From Peptoniphilus_E sp964345555 (GTDB lineage: Bacteria; Bacillota; Clostridia; Tissierellales; Peptoniphilaceae), in the NCBI GenBank assembly GCA_964345555.1, contig CAYFRD010000001.1:1-64000 (forward strand): 64,000 bases of DNA, read 5' to 3'. Shown here in pieces: positions 45,148 to 54,420 of this stretch. Positions within the stretch are counted from its first letter, which is position 1; the number at the start of each line of letters is the position of its first letter. The notes below the pieces were generated by a model. That model did not search any database. It was given only the letters and a program-made list of their open reading frames with translations, and had not been told where the DNA came from. The translations under genes were made by a program, and so were the position numbers.

Positions 45148-46752
45148 TTATATTCCCAGGATACAACCGTCTGTTCTCGGCTCTGTTCCCCCTGCATATA
45201 TTTCCCCTTGCTTAAGTATTATTTGTCCTCGTCCCATTCTTGTCCTGTCACTTACGACCTTTATATCATGTCCTCTACTCTTCAAATCCTCTACTATTTC
45301 TGCATTGTAGTCTTCTTCGATCTGCAAGGTTTTTCCATCGATCCACTGCCATCTGGGTGCATCCAATGCCGCCTGTGGATTGAATCCTTCGTCAATCATC
45401 CTCAATAGAATTTGGATATGTCCTTGTGGTTGCATATATTCGCCCATGACTCCGAAGGCTCCCAGTGCTTTGCCATCTTTTGTCAAAAATCCGGGGATTA
45501 TTGTATGGTAAGGTCTTGTTCCACCTACTAATGCATTGGGGCTGTCTTCGTCAAAGCTGAAATTGCAAGCTCTGTTGTTTAACGATATCCCTGTTCCTTC
45601 CACCACTACTCCGCTGCCGAATCCTTTGTAATTGGATTGTATAAAGGAAATCATGTTTCCTTCTTCGTCGGCACAACACAGGTAGATTGTAGAGCTGCCT
45701 CTCAGCATTCCCGCATGAGGAATTACTGCCGCTTCTGAAATTTTCTTTCTTCTTCCTTCAAGATACTTTTTATCCAACAATTCTTTAAAAGTAGGCTTCA
45801 TACGTGTCGGTTCGGCAATGTATTTTTCCGCATCTACAAAGGCGCTTTTCAAGGCTTCCACTTGGTAATGAGTTTGAAGTGCTTTGTCCGCTCCTTCAAG
45901 ATTCATTCCGTTTATCATTTCCATTGCCATAAGCACCACCATCCCCTGTCCGTTTGGAGGTATTTCCCAAATGTCGTATCCTTTGTAATTTATGGAAATG
46001 GGGTCCACCCACTGCGCTTGATAATTTGCCAAGTCGGATTTTTCCAACACTCCGCCCTTTTTCTGCACATAATTTGCTATTTTATTTGCAAGTTCTCCTC
46101 TGTAAAAACTTTCTCCATAGGTCTTTGCAATTTCTCTCAAGGTTTCTGCGTGATGGGGAAGTTTCACGACTTCGCCCACTTCAGGTGCTCTGCCATCTTG
46201 TGTGAATGTGTTGAAAAATCCGTCAAAGGATGTATCTTCTTTAAATGCGTTGTATTTTTCCACTTCTCTCTTCCACAGCAAACTTATGGTAGGTGTAAGG
46301 ACAAATCCTTCTTCGGCATATTTTATTGCCGGTTCAGCAACTTTTTCAAAGGGGAGTTTGCCGAATCTTCTGTGTAATTCCACCCATCCCGCAACTGCTC
46401 CGGGCACGTCTATGGACAGTGACCCGAAGGTAGGCACTGTCTTATGTCCCTTGTCCTTTAAATATTTTATGGTCAAATTTTTCGGAGCGGGTCCGCTTGC
46501 ATTCAACCCGTAAAGTTTATCATCAACGGACAGGATTGCAAAGGCATCGGAGCCAAGTCCGTTTGATGTGGGTTCTACAACCACATGTACCATTGCCATT
46601 GCTACCGCCGCATCTACACAATTGCCTCCCGACTTTAAAATTTCTATACCTGTTAATGTTGCATAGGAATTGGAACTTGCCGCAATGCCTTTCTGCCCAA
46701 ATACTGCTGTTCTTCTGCTTTTATATGTATATTCTCCATAATTTAATTTCAA
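45148..46752 (-). CDS. Gamma-glutamyltransferase family protein
   Basis: The 534-residue product is an N-terminal nucleophile hydrolase related to gamma-glutamyltranspeptidase. Conserved segments are AVFGQKGIAASSN, GGNCVDAAVAMAMVHVVVEPTS, the Thr nucleophile region MLRGSSTIYLCCADEEG, where autocleavage would occur, GSGVVVEGTGISLNNRA and the C-terminal GAFGVMGEYMQPQGHIQ. No signal peptide is seen, so it is probably cytoplasmic and resembles YwrD-type members rather than secreted GGT. The start is TTG at 46752 with GAGGTG five bases upstream; the frame opens earlier without a site. The natural substrate is uncertain. Confidence 0.87.
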   Translation of the reverse strand: MKLNYGEYTYKSRRTAVFGQKGIAASSNSYATLTGIEILKSGGNCVDAAVAMAMVHVVVEPTSNGLGSDAFAILSVDDKLYGLNASGPAPKNLTIKYLKDKGHKTVPTFGSLSIDVPGAVAGWVELHRRFGKLPFEKVAEPAIKYAEEGFVLTPTISLLWKREVEKYNAFKEDTSFDGFFNTFTQDGRAPEVGEVVKLPHHAETLREIAKTYGESFYRGELANKIANYVQKKGGVLEKSDLANYQAQWVDPISINYKGYDIWEIPPNGQGMVVLMAMEMINGMNLEGADKALQTHYQVEALKSAFVDAEKYIAEPTRMKPTFKELLDKKYLEGRRKKISEAAVIPHAGMLRGSSTIYLCCADEEGNMISFIQSNYKGFGSGVVVEGTGISLNNRACNFSFDEDSPNALVGGTRPYHTIIPGFLTKDGKALGAFGVMGEYMQPQGHIQILLRMIDEGFNPQAALDAPRWQWIDGKTLQIEEDYNAEIVEDLKSRGHDIKVVSDRTRMGRGQIILKQGEIYAGGTEPRTDGCILGI

Positions 46753-46929
46753 AATATCACCTCTTGTATTTAATTTATTACAGAATAATAAATAATTTAA
46801 TCTTTTCAAATACTATATTACACTATATTATCCGCTTTTATAATAAATCAGATTAAAATATTAAATTTTTATATTTATGCTGTGGCACATAAGTTATATA
46901 ATTAAATTAATATAGTTGAGGTGTGAAAA

Positions 46930-47448
46930 ATGAATTACTACCATATTTATAAATCTCCCTTGGGAAATATGATCATGATAAGCGATGGAGATCTTTTAGA
47001 AAAATTGGATTTTGAATCGGGCAAGTATTCAGTTGATGTGAGAAAAAAAGGTTATGCGGAGAAAAATTTGGATATCTTCCGTTCTACAGAGAAATGGCTA
47101 GATATTTATTTCAGCGGCAAAAATCCGGATTTCATCCCTGAGATCAATCTTCAAGGCTCGGAGTTCAGAAAAACCGTCTGGGATCTGTTGCTCCAAATAC
47201 CCTACGGGCAAACCACCACCTATAAAAAAATTGCCGAAAAGATTATGTCCGTTAAAAATTTAGAAAGTATGTCCGCACAGGCTGTAGGCGGTGCTGTGGG
47301 CCATAATCCCATATCCATCATAGTCCCTTGCCACAGAGTGGTGGGCACGTCGGGAAACCTTACGGGATATGCAGGAGGCATGGACAAAAAAATCTCCCTT
47401 TTGCAATTGGAAGGTGTGAATATGGACGGATTTTTTTACAATGAGTGA
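46930..47448 (+). CDS. ogt: Methylated-DNA-[protein]-cysteine S-methyltransferase
   Basis: The 172-residue product repairs O6-alkylguanine by moving the alkyl group to its own Cys134 in IIVPCHRVVG, a suicidal reaction. GQTTTYKKIAEKI, forming the DNA-binding helix-turn-helix, precedes the active site, and VGGAVGHNPI supplies the Asn hinge. The short N-terminal domain and lack of an AraC domain mark it as Ogt-type rather than Ada. GAGGTG precedes the ATG. It is followed by a flavodoxin gene in the same direction but with a 96-base gap. Confidence 0.93.
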   Translation: MNYYHIYKSPLGNMIMISDGDLLEKLDFESGKYSVDVRKKGYAEKNLDIFRSTEKWLDIYFSGKNPDFIPEINLQGSEFRKTVWDLLLQIPYGQTTTYKKIAEKIMSVKNLESMSAQAVGGAVGHNPISIIVPCHRVVGTSGNLTGYAGGMDKKISLLQLEGVNMDGFFYNE

Positions 47449-47544
47449 TCTTATTGGAAATAATTAACAGTAATTTTATATTAAAATTATTTTAAATATA
47501 TTAAAATCCTCTATCATTTAATAATAATTAAAGGAGTTGATTTT

Positions 47545-48099
47545 ATGAATACCATTGTCGTATATGCAAGTGAATACGGGTCAACGGAGATATATGCCGA
47601 AACCTTGGCAAAAAAACTGGGTTGCCAATGCATCGAATACAAAAACTTTAACAGTGCCGTGGATTATGACAATATTATTTTTGGCGGACCGATTTATTCA
47701 GGCGATGTAGTAGGTCTTAAAGAGATATTTGCGTATAATAATGATTTTTCTAATAAAAATTTTATAATTTTCACCTGCGGACTGCTTTCGCCCTACGATG
47801 ATGATAATAATTACAAACTGAAGGAAAGCATTTTGAAGTCCGTTCCTAACAATTATTACAAAAATTTGAAGATGTTCTTTTTTCCCGGAAAAATTGATTA
47901 TTCAAAGCTTTCCTTCAAACACAAAATAACCATGAGATTTATATATTCTATGCTCTTGAACAAAAGAAAAGCTCTAAGTGAGGCAGAAGAGTCCATCATC
48001 TACACCTTTGGACAGTCTTTGGATTTAATAGATCTCACAAAGTTGAATGAAATCGTAGATTATATTAAAAGTCTGAGTATACCGGCTAATTCTTTTTAA
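47545..48099 (+). CDS. Flavodoxin-domain protein
   Basis: The 184-residue product has an FMN-binding loop VVYASEYGSTEIYAE at the N-terminus, FGGPIYSGDVVGLKE, and FIIFTCGLLSP, as in the flavodoxin-like proteins related to HemG-type protoporphyrinogen oxidases. A C-terminal helical part (KHKITMRFIYSMLLNKRKALSEAEE) is longer than in ordinary flavodoxins. A redox function is likely, with unknown partner; no haem genes are nearby. AAAGGAG precedes the ATG. Confidence 0.82.
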   Translation: MNTIVVYASEYGSTEIYAETLAKKLGCQCIEYKNFNSAVDYDNIIFGGPIYSGDVVGLKEIFAYNNDFSNKNFIIFTCGLLSPYDDDNNYKLKESILKSVPNNYYKNLKMFFFPGKIDYSKLSFKHKITMRFIYSMLLNKRKALSEAEESIIYTFGQSLDLIDLTKLNEIVDYIKSLSIPANSF

Positions 48100-48195
48100 C
48101 TTAATGTTATATTATAAACAATTTTTTTCATCAATAGTGTGTCTTTTATAAAATATAAAGTGATATAATATTGTTAATAGAGAGGAGGAAAGTAA

Positions 48196-49596
48196 ATGTT
48201 AGATAATTTTACAAAAGTTTTGACGTCGATGAACGATGTATTGTGGGGATTGCCGTTGATGATCTCCTTGGTAGGTTTCGGTATTTTGTCAACTCTTTAT
48301 CTCAGCTTCCCGCAGATAAAAAGGTTAGGCTATGCTTTTAAACAGACCTTCGGAGGTATTTTCAGCAAAAGAAATTCCGACGAAAGTTCCCTTTCATCTT
48401 TTCAGGCACTTGCTACTGCTATAGCAGCTCAAGCAGGTACAGGAAATATAGGTGGAGTTGCCGGAGCAATAGTGGCAGGTGGTCCCGGAGCGGTCTTTTG
48501 GATGTGGATCACCGCAATCGTAGGAATGTCTACCATCTCCGTGGAAGCTATTCTGGCACAAAAATACAGAGAAACAAGAGATGGCAAGTTAATAGGAGGC
48601 CCTGCTTTTTACATAAGCAAGGGTTTAAAGAATCACGGTCTTGATTCTCTGGCTAAATTTTTATCTACATTTTTTGCTATTTTGTCCGTTTTAACTTTAG
48701 GTTGGATAGGCAGTATGGTTCAATCCAATTCCATATCCTCTGCTTTAAACGAAGCTTTCAATATTCCATTGTTCGCAAGCGGAATTGTAATTGCCACCTT
48801 GGCAGGATTTATTTTTATCGGCGGTATAAAGAGAATAGGTCACTTTGCGGAAAAAGTCGTTCCCATAATGGCTGTACTCTACATCATAGGTTCTATAATA
48901 GTGCTCTTTAAATTCAGCCATATGATAGTACCGGTGTTTACTGCCATATTTGAAGCTGCTTTTTCCAGTAAAGCTGTACTTGGCGGTGCTGTAGGAATAA
49001 GCATCAAAAAAGCGATAAGGTACGGAGTTGCAAGAGGTCTCTTCTCCAATGAAGCCGGTATGGGTTCCACCCCCAACTCACATGCCGTTGCAAATGTTGA
49101 TCATCCCGTTGTACAAGGTTGTGTCGCAATGGTGGGAGTTTTCATCGATACAATACTTATCTGTACGGCTACAGCTGTCGTAATACTGTCCACAGGTGCA
49201 AACAACAGCGGAAAGGAAGGCGTAATGATCACAATGGAAGGTTTTAACATAGCTTTCGGCGACATAGGCTCAAAATTCCTTGCGATAGCTCTCGTCTTCT
49301 TCGCTTTCACTACAATCGTAGGCTGGTACTACTTCGGCGAAACAAATGCAAAATTTTTGACCAAGTCTAAGACTGCGATCAGAATTTACCAAGTAATGGC
49401 TGTTTTTTTCATAGTTTTGGGGTCACTGCAAAAGGTTGAGTTCGTGTGGCAGCTTACGGATTTATTCACAGGGATTTTAGTAATACCAAACATCATAGGT
49501 CTTTTGATACTGTTGAAGGAAGTAAAGGAACTCTACAATGACTTCGACAGACAAATAAATTCCACAGGCACTCTTAAATACAATTATAAAAATTAA
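48196..49596 (+). CDS. Alanine/glycine:cation symporter family protein
   Basis: The 466-residue membrane protein belongs to the AGCS family that takes up alanine or glycine with sodium or protons. About eleven membrane helices are evident. Family segments are ATAIAAQAGTGNIGGVAGAI, GGPGAVFWMW, GGPAFYISKGL, ARGLFSNEAGMGSTPNSHA and FAFTTIVGWYYFGE. GAGGAGG precedes the ATG. It is a single-gene unit closed by a strong hairpin. Substrate preference between alanine and glycine cannot be told. Confidence 0.94.
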   Translation: MLDNFTKVLTSMNDVLWGLPLMISLVGFGILSTLYLSFPQIKRLGYAFKQTFGGIFSKRNSDESSLSSFQALATAIAAQAGTGNIGGVAGAIVAGGPGAVFWMWITAIVGMSTISVEAILAQKYRETRDGKLIGGPAFYISKGLKNHGLDSLAKFLSTFFAILSVLTLGWIGSMVQSNSISSALNEAFNIPLFASGIVIATLAGFIFIGGIKRIGHFAEKVVPIMAVLYIIGSIIVLFKFSHMIVPVFTAIFEAAFSSKAVLGGAVGISIKKAIRYGVARGLFSNEAGMGSTPNSHAVANVDHPVVQGCVAMVGVFIDTILICTATAVVILSTGANNSGKEGVMITMEGFNIAFGDIGSKFLAIALVFFAFTTIVGWYYFGETNAKFLTKSKTAIRIYQVMAVFFIVLGSLQKVEFVWQLTDLFTGILVIPNIIGLLILLKEVKELYNDFDRQINSTGTLKYNYKN

Positions 49597-49603
49597 AAAA
49601 TCG

Positions 49604-49633
49604 GAGGCGATGACAATTATTTGTTTCGCCTCC
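49604..49633 (+). terminator. Terminator of the alanine/glycine symporter gene
   Basis: GGAGGCGA/TCGCCTCC arms followed by AATTTTATT. It may also serve the convergent dehydrogenase gene. Confidence 0.75.
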
Positions 49634-49663
49634 AATTTTATTATAATATTTTTTATTTTTTTA

Positions 49664-50602
49664 TCAGTAGCCTTTTTTAGAATCAACTACATTAATAAGT
49701 TCTCTTTCTTCGCTTATTCTTTTTAAATTTTCTCTTACGTTGAGCAATATTCTGTCTTCGGCATCTTCTGACAAATCAGCTATGTGAGGACTTACATACA
49801 CATTATCCATTTCCCACAGCGGACTGTCCTTAGGCAGCGGTTCTTTTTCAAATACATCGAGAGCGACTCCCCTCAACTTGGTCTTTGTGGCTTCTATGAG
49901 TGCTTCCTGATCCACTGTTTCCCCTCTACCCACGTTTATAAATACGGATTCGTCCTTCATCGCTTCGAATTTTTCTGCATCCATAAATTTGTAAGTGCTC
50001 TTTGTCAACGGCAGCACCATGACCACATAATCAGCTTCTGAAAGAGCTTCCTTTAATTCCTCCAAAGATACGCATCTGTGAAAATGTTCCTTAGCTGTCC
50101 CCTTAGTATTGAATCCTATGATCTCCATTTTGAAATTCGCCAGTCTTTTTGCAGCCTCAGTGGCAATATCTCCCGTTCCTAAGAATAGTATCTTCTTGTT
50201 GTAGAGATTGTATGTCTTGCTTCTTCTCTTCCAAATTTTATTATTTTGATTTTCTATATTTTGTCTTGCGAATTTATCTATTGCCATCAAATCATAGATT
50301 ATCCATTCTCCGATGGGTTCGGCATAGGCTCCTTTGTTGTTGCAGAGAACTATATTCTTTTCCCTCAAGTAATCATGGTCGAGATAATCCACTCCTATGG
50401 AATAGGTCAATATAATCTGTAAGTTTTTAAATTCTCTCAAGTCCATTTTTTCAAGCAATATACTTCCGCACAAAATCTGCGCATCTCTGGGATAGTCGTC
50501 GGACTTGACCATTTTAGATGTGGCTACATCCACGTCGAAGCCTAGATCTCTTATCTTTTCCACTACTCCTTCTCTAAAATTGCCCGTAAATAAAACTTTC
50601 AT
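49664..50602 (-). CDS. D-isomer specific 2-hydroxyacid dehydrogenase family protein
   Basis: The 312-residue product has the NAD-binding loop LGTGDIATEAAKRL (near residue 140), the substrate-binding Arg in VGRGETVDQEAL, the Glu in DVFEKEPLP and the catalytic His in VSPHIADLS. It reduces a 2-keto acid or oxidises a D-2-hydroxy acid. The exact substrate is unknown, and the pattern resembles the hydroxypyruvate/phosphoglycerate side of the family. GGAGG precedes the ATG. It is divergent from the zinc-ribbon/TPR gene. Confidence 0.88.
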   Translation of the reverse strand: MKVLFTGNFREGVVEKIRDLGFDVDVATSKMVKSDDYPRDAQILCGSILLEKMDLREFKNLQIILTYSIGVDYLDHDYLREKNIVLCNNKGAYAEPIGEWIIYDLMAIDKFARQNIENQNNKIWKRRSKTYNLYNKKILFLGTGDIATEAAKRLANFKMEIIGFNTKGTAKEHFHRCVSLEELKEALSEADYVVMVLPLTKSTYKFMDAEKFEAMKDESVFINVGRGETVDQEALIEATKTKLRGVALDVFEKEPLPKDSPLWEMDNVYVSPHIADLSEDAEDRILLNVRENLKRISEERELINVVDSKKGY

Positions 50603-50710
50603 TTTTCCCTCCTGTTTTCTCCAATTGTATATATTTTACCCCTTTATTAGTGTGTTGAATAATTGAATATGTGTTTTCATTGTAATATAATTATTCAAAA
50701 GGAGGTTACC

Positions 50711-52282
50711 ATGAGCTCCAATTTTGAAACTTTACCCACTACGGTTTATCTTAACCCGAAATACAAACTTCAAATAATAAGAGCCGAACTGACCAGTGAC
50801 TTGAACATAGCTGTAGACTTAATCAATTTAGGTGACAAAGAAGTACAGGAGATCACTTTTGAAGTTAAGTTTAAGGATAAATGCGAAAACTTATTTTTTA
50901 ACGGCAGTTCCACTTTTTACACTGTAAAAGACCTTTCTGTAAAGGTGGGGGAAATATACTATCTCAAACCCATACCTATAGATCAGAGGTTTGAAGATGC
51001 AAGAGCTATAATCATAAGGATCAGCTCCGTATCTCTTGAAAATTCCAAAATACACACTTACAATGATGAGGAATATCCTTTCACTCTGCCCGTGATTTCA
51101 GAAAATAAATCCAAAAGGCTAAAGGATGCTTTCGGTCCGGAAATCATAACCTATGCGGAAAATACTCCCAAGGGTTGGAGATGTGTTTGTGGAACTTTCA
51201 ATGCCAAGGAATTATCCGAATGTCAAAACTGCAAAAGAAACAAGGATTTTGTCTTGTCTAATTTGACGGAATCTCTCATCAACACCAAACTGGTTAATTT
51301 GATGTCCAACTCGGGATTTATAGACGAAAAAAACAAGGAGAATCTCAATTCTTTGACTCAAACTCAAATGATAAAAATCGCTCCAACCACGGACATCATA
51401 GAAAAAAAGAGAATCAACAAAGAAATAGATGATAAAAATAAAGACAAAAGAAGAACCGTCGCTTCAATAATCATGGGGATTATGACCATCGTAGCGCTTT
51501 TCGCGGCAATCAACTTCTATACCGCCTACAGGGACAACAGAAATTTTCAAGAAGCTAAAGCCTATCTTGAAAGAGGCGAATACAAGGAAGCCGTGAATAA
51601 ACTGAAAGCTTTAAAAAATAATCCCGATTACGAAACCTCGCCTCTCTTTGAAAAAGCTCAAGCCCTCAGCAAATCCGAAAACTTTTACGAGGCCGGCAAC
51701 AAGTTCATGTCCCAAGGAGAATTCATAGAAGCAATAAAGAACTATAAACAAGTGCTCTCCGAAGACAAAGAAAACTACGCCAATTCACAAAACAGAATAT
51801 CGGAGTTGGAGGAGATCATACTTCAGGATGCCGAAAAACATGTTGAAAACAACGATTATGCCGGTGCTTTGAACCTGCTGAATCAATATATTTCAGTCAT
51901 TGAAGAATCTGCAAAGGCTCAAAATATGAAAAACTTCATAATCAAATCAAATTCCTCTAAAAACACAGCCAACTTAGACACGTCGGAGGAATATGTTGAG
52001 ATAGAAAAAAGCAGAGCTGAAATAAGCAAAAAAGCAGAATCTCTCATCAATACCTATCAAAAAATCGCCATTGAAAAGGCGAACTTGAGAACAGAACCAT
52101 CCATTGAAGCAGAAATAATAACGGCACTGCCAAAGGACTCGGAGCTGTACATTTACAGCACAAAAATTGAAGGCGTTGAAAGAATATGGTGTGAAGTAAA
52201 AGCTGTAAACTCCGTGACCAAAGAGCAATTTGACGGCTGGATTTCAAGCAACACCATAGAATCTAAAACAAAAACCCCTTGA
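50711..52282 (+). CDS. Zinc-ribbon / transmembrane / TPR-like / SH3b protein of unknown function
   Basis: The 523-residue product is unusual in layout. Residues 1-140 form a beta-rich domain with no named match. A RanBP2-like zinc ribbon follows (WRCVCGTFNAKELSECQNC, near residue 160). After a charged stretch (KKRINKEIDDKNKDKRR) comes one transmembrane helix (about 255-280). The exported part has TPR-like helices (AKAYLERGEYKEAVNKL, GNKFMSQGEFIEAIKNYKQ) and ends in an SH3b domain (AIEKANLRTEPSIEAEII). The topology links a cytoplasmic zinc domain to an extracellular wall-binding domain, as in some envelope sensors. AAGGAGG decides the ATG at 50711. The function is not known. Confidence 0.75.
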   Translation: MSSNFETLPTTVYLNPKYKLQIIRAELTSDLNIAVDLINLGDKEVQEITFEVKFKDKCENLFFNGSSTFYTVKDLSVKVGEIYYLKPIPIDQRFEDARAIIIRISSVSLENSKIHTYNDEEYPFTLPVISENKSKRLKDAFGPEIITYAENTPKGWRCVCGTFNAKELSECQNCKRNKDFVLSNLTESLINTKLVNLMSNSGFIDEKNKENLNSLTQTQMIKIAPTTDIIEKKRINKEIDDKNKDKRRTVASIIMGIMTIVALFAAINFYTAYRDNRNFQEAKAYLERGEYKEAVNKLKALKNNPDYETSPLFEKAQALSKSENFYEAGNKFMSQGEFIEAIKNYKQVLSEDKENYANSQNRISELEEIILQDAEKHVENNDYAGALNLLNQYISVIEESAKAQNMKNFIIKSNSSKNTANLDTSEEYVEIEKSRAEISKKAESLINTYQKIAIEKANLRTEPSIEAEIITALPKDSELYIYSTKIEGVERIWCEVKAVNSVTKEQFDGWISSNTIESKTKTP

Positions 52283-52344
52283 CAAATACTCTCATTGAAT
52301 AAATAATTGTTATTAAATTTTATCAATACTGAAAGGTGATGCAA

Positions 52345-53472
52345 ATGAAAATACTATGTGCGGGACCAACTTCCATAAATGAAAAAGTACTGGCTAAAAT
52401 GAGTCTGTCAAAGACAAATCCGGATCTTGATCCTAATTACAAAAATTACTATGAATCCGTAGAACAAAAATACAATAAACTCATAAATACCGATGCAACC
52501 ACATTTTTTATGTTGGGTGAAGCCATAATAACTTTGGAAGCCGCCATCTGCTCCTTGATGGAAAAAGGCGAACGAGTTCTCATAATCTATAACGGATTTT
52601 TCGGCGAAGGCTTTGCTGAATACGTTGAGAACTTCGGCGGAAGAGCAGTAATGTACAAGGATGATTTCAGAAGAGGGATAAATATACATAATCTGGAAGA
52701 ATATCTTGAAAAAGACCATGATTTCGCCCTTGCAACTCTAGTTCACTGCGAAACTCCGTCAGGAATTTCCAACGACATAGCAAAAATCTGTAATCTTTTA
52801 TCCAAATATAATATTTTATCCATAGTGGACAGTGTTTCAGGTGTAGGCGGAGAATATGTGGACTTTGATGAATTTAAAGTTGATGCGTTGCTCTGCGGTT
52901 CGCAAAAATGCCTAAGTGCTCCTACAGGTATCGGAATGGTGACTCTGTCGGAAAAAGCAAAGGACAAGATTGAAAACAGAAAAGGCAAAATACCCAGTTA
53001 TTACTTGAATTTTGCAAATTATTATTTCAACGATTTGGCACCATTTCCTTATACCGTAAATGAAAATCTGATCTATGCCCTGGAAGAAGCCATAGATGAA
53101 GCCCTTTCCAAGGACTTTACAAATCTGCATGCGAAATACGCAGAGATAACAAGACAAAGTCTAATAAACTGCGGATTCGAACTATATGCAAAGGATTATT
53201 TTTCAAATACAGTCACCACCGTCCTAAACCCAGAAGGTATAGAAAGCGAACAGATTTTAGAAAAGATGAGAAAAAGAAATATTGCCATATCCAAGGGTGT
53301 CGGCGATATCACGGAAAAAGTCTTCAGAATAGGTCATATGGGTAACAATATCAATTACGACGATTTTGTCCTGCTCTTTAAAAATCTCGATGAGGTATTT
53401 GCAGAACTGGGCATAGAATTAAAGGACTCACTTGAGAAAAACTTCATCAACCTATATGATGAATACAAATAG
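52345..53472 (+). CDS. PLP-dependent class V aminotransferase (alanine-glyoxylate/serine-pyruvate type)
   Basis: The 375-residue product has the family start CAGPTSINEKVL, the PLP-phosphate segment LGEAIITLEAAI, VDSVSGVGGEYV with the ring-binding Asp, and GSQKCLSAPTGIGM, whose Lys should form the Schiff base with PLP. It probably transfers amino groups between alanine or serine and glyoxylate or pyruvate, or acts as 2-aminoethylphosphonate- or phosphoserine-like member. I start it at the ATG at 52345 with AAAGGTGA upstream. The B3/B4 gene follows after 14 bases, so the two are one operon. Confidence 0.88.
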   Translation: MKILCAGPTSINEKVLAKMSLSKTNPDLDPNYKNYYESVEQKYNKLINTDATTFFMLGEAIITLEAAICSLMEKGERVLIIYNGFFGEGFAEYVENFGGRAVMYKDDFRRGINIHNLEEYLEKDHDFALATLVHCETPSGISNDIAKICNLLSKYNILSIVDSVSGVGGEYVDFDEFKVDALLCGSQKCLSAPTGIGMVTLSEKAKDKIENRKGKIPSYYLNFANYYFNDLAPFPYTVNENLIYALEEAIDEALSKDFTNLHAKYAEITRQSLINCGFELYAKDYFSNTVTTVLNPEGIESEQILEKMRKRNIAISKGVGDITEKVFRIGHMGNNINYDDFVLLFKNLDEVFAELGIELKDSLEKNFINLYDEYK

Positions 53473-53486
53473 AACGGAGGAATAGA

Positions 53487-54191
53487 ATGAGTAGATTTAT
53501 AGCTGATAAAAGTTTTTTTGAATTATTTCCCGAGGCTAAACTTGGAGTCTTATTGATAAAAAATATGGAAAATTCAGACGACAGCCCCATTGAAGTAAAA
53601 AAAATGCTTTTAGCAGCCAACGAAGAAGCGGAAAAATATCTTGTGAAAAGTCAAATGAGTGAAAATCCCGTAGTAGCTGTTTGGAGAGATGCCTTTAAAA
53701 AATTCAAGACAAAGAAAGGTGCAAGATGTTCCATTGAAGCACTTTTAAAAAGAGTGGAAAGTGGAAATATCGTAGGATCAATAAATACCCTTGTGGACAT
53801 ATACAACTCGGCATCTTTAAAGTACGGAATGCCCTGCGGATCGGAAGACTCCGACAAATTCGTAGGAGATATGAAACTCACCGTCACAGAGGGCGACGAC
53901 GAATTCTACGCCATAGGCTCCACGAGAAACGAACCCACCTATCCCGGTGAACTCTGCTATAAAGACGATGCAGGGGCAGTTTGCAGATGCTTTAACTGGA
54001 GAGACGGACAAAGAACTATGATCTCCGAAGACACAAAAAACGCCTTTCTAATAATGGAACTTGTTGATATGGAAAGATTTGAAGAATTAAAAGAAGCTCT
54101 TCAATTTATAAAGGAAAATGCAGAAAAATATTTGAAAGCAGATGTTTCAATGCATATATTGGATAAAGACAACAGCGAAGTTGAACTGTAG
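53487..54191 (+). CDS. B3/B4 domain protein (tRNA synthetase editing-domain-like)
   Basis: The 234-residue product is a free-standing B3/B4 domain like the editing domain of phenylalanyl-tRNA synthetase beta chain. Seen are AVWRDAFKKFKTKKGARCSIEALLKR near residue 70, VDIYNSASLKYGMPCGSEDSDK, and the C-terminal YKDDAGAVCRCFNWRDGQRT. In this family the domain may clear mischarged tRNA or free amino acids, but its stand-alone role is unproven. It is tightly linked to the class V aminotransferase gene. GGAGG precedes the ATG. A possible structured RNA begins right at its stop codon. Confidence 0.87.
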   Translation: MSRFIADKSFFELFPEAKLGVLLIKNMENSDDSPIEVKKMLLAANEEAEKYLVKSQMSENPVVAVWRDAFKKFKTKKGARCSIEALLKRVESGNIVGSINTLVDIYNSASLKYGMPCGSEDSDKFVGDMKLTVTEGDDEFYAIGSTRNEPTYPGELCYKDDAGAVCRCFNWRDGQRTMISEDTKNAFLIMELVDMERFEELKEALQFIKENAEKYLKADVSMHILDKDNSEVEL

Positions 54192-54319
54192 CAATCAGCC
54201 CCGGCTAGACCAGGGTTTTCTCATGTGATCCAAAGAGGTTGTATTACAACACAACATCGGTTAACTTGGTAACGAGCGTGTTGCTATGCCCCGCAAAAAA
54301 TGGATCCAATGTTGAATGT
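54192..54319 (+). ncRNA. Candidate structured RNA, HEARO/omega-RNA-like
   Basis: This gene-free region is more GC-rich and structured than other gaps. It has AGCC-CC-GGCT (54197-54206), hairpin GTTGT-ATT-ACAAC (54238-54250), hairpin GTTA/TAAC (54260-54273), and GTGTTG (54278-54283) able to pair with the upstream CAACAC, then CTATGCCCCG. The last part recalls, from memory, the 3' part of HEARO RNAs (the guide-RNA scaffold linked to IscB nucleases). ATGA follows at 54320, as reported for HEARO insertion sites. No IscB gene is near. A covariance search is needed for proof. Confidence 0.35.
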
Positions 54320-54374
54320 ATGAGATGATGTCTTAATTTTACCTAAAAATAACGATGAAGCACCAACTATACAG

Positions 54375-54402
54375 AAAATCCCCGGATTATTCCGAGGATT
54401 TT
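54375..54402. terminator. Bidirectional terminator between the B3/B4 region and the holin-like gene
   Basis: AAAATCCCCGG/CCGAGGATTTT arms with one mismatch, loop ATTATT, and T runs on both strands. Confidence 0.75.
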
Positions 54403-54420
54403 TTACTTAATTACTTATTC

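Noticed and set aside
48100..48195. Glycine riboswitch before the alanine/glycine symporter
   Set aside because: The 96-base leader is AT-rich with no paired glycine-aptamer blocks.
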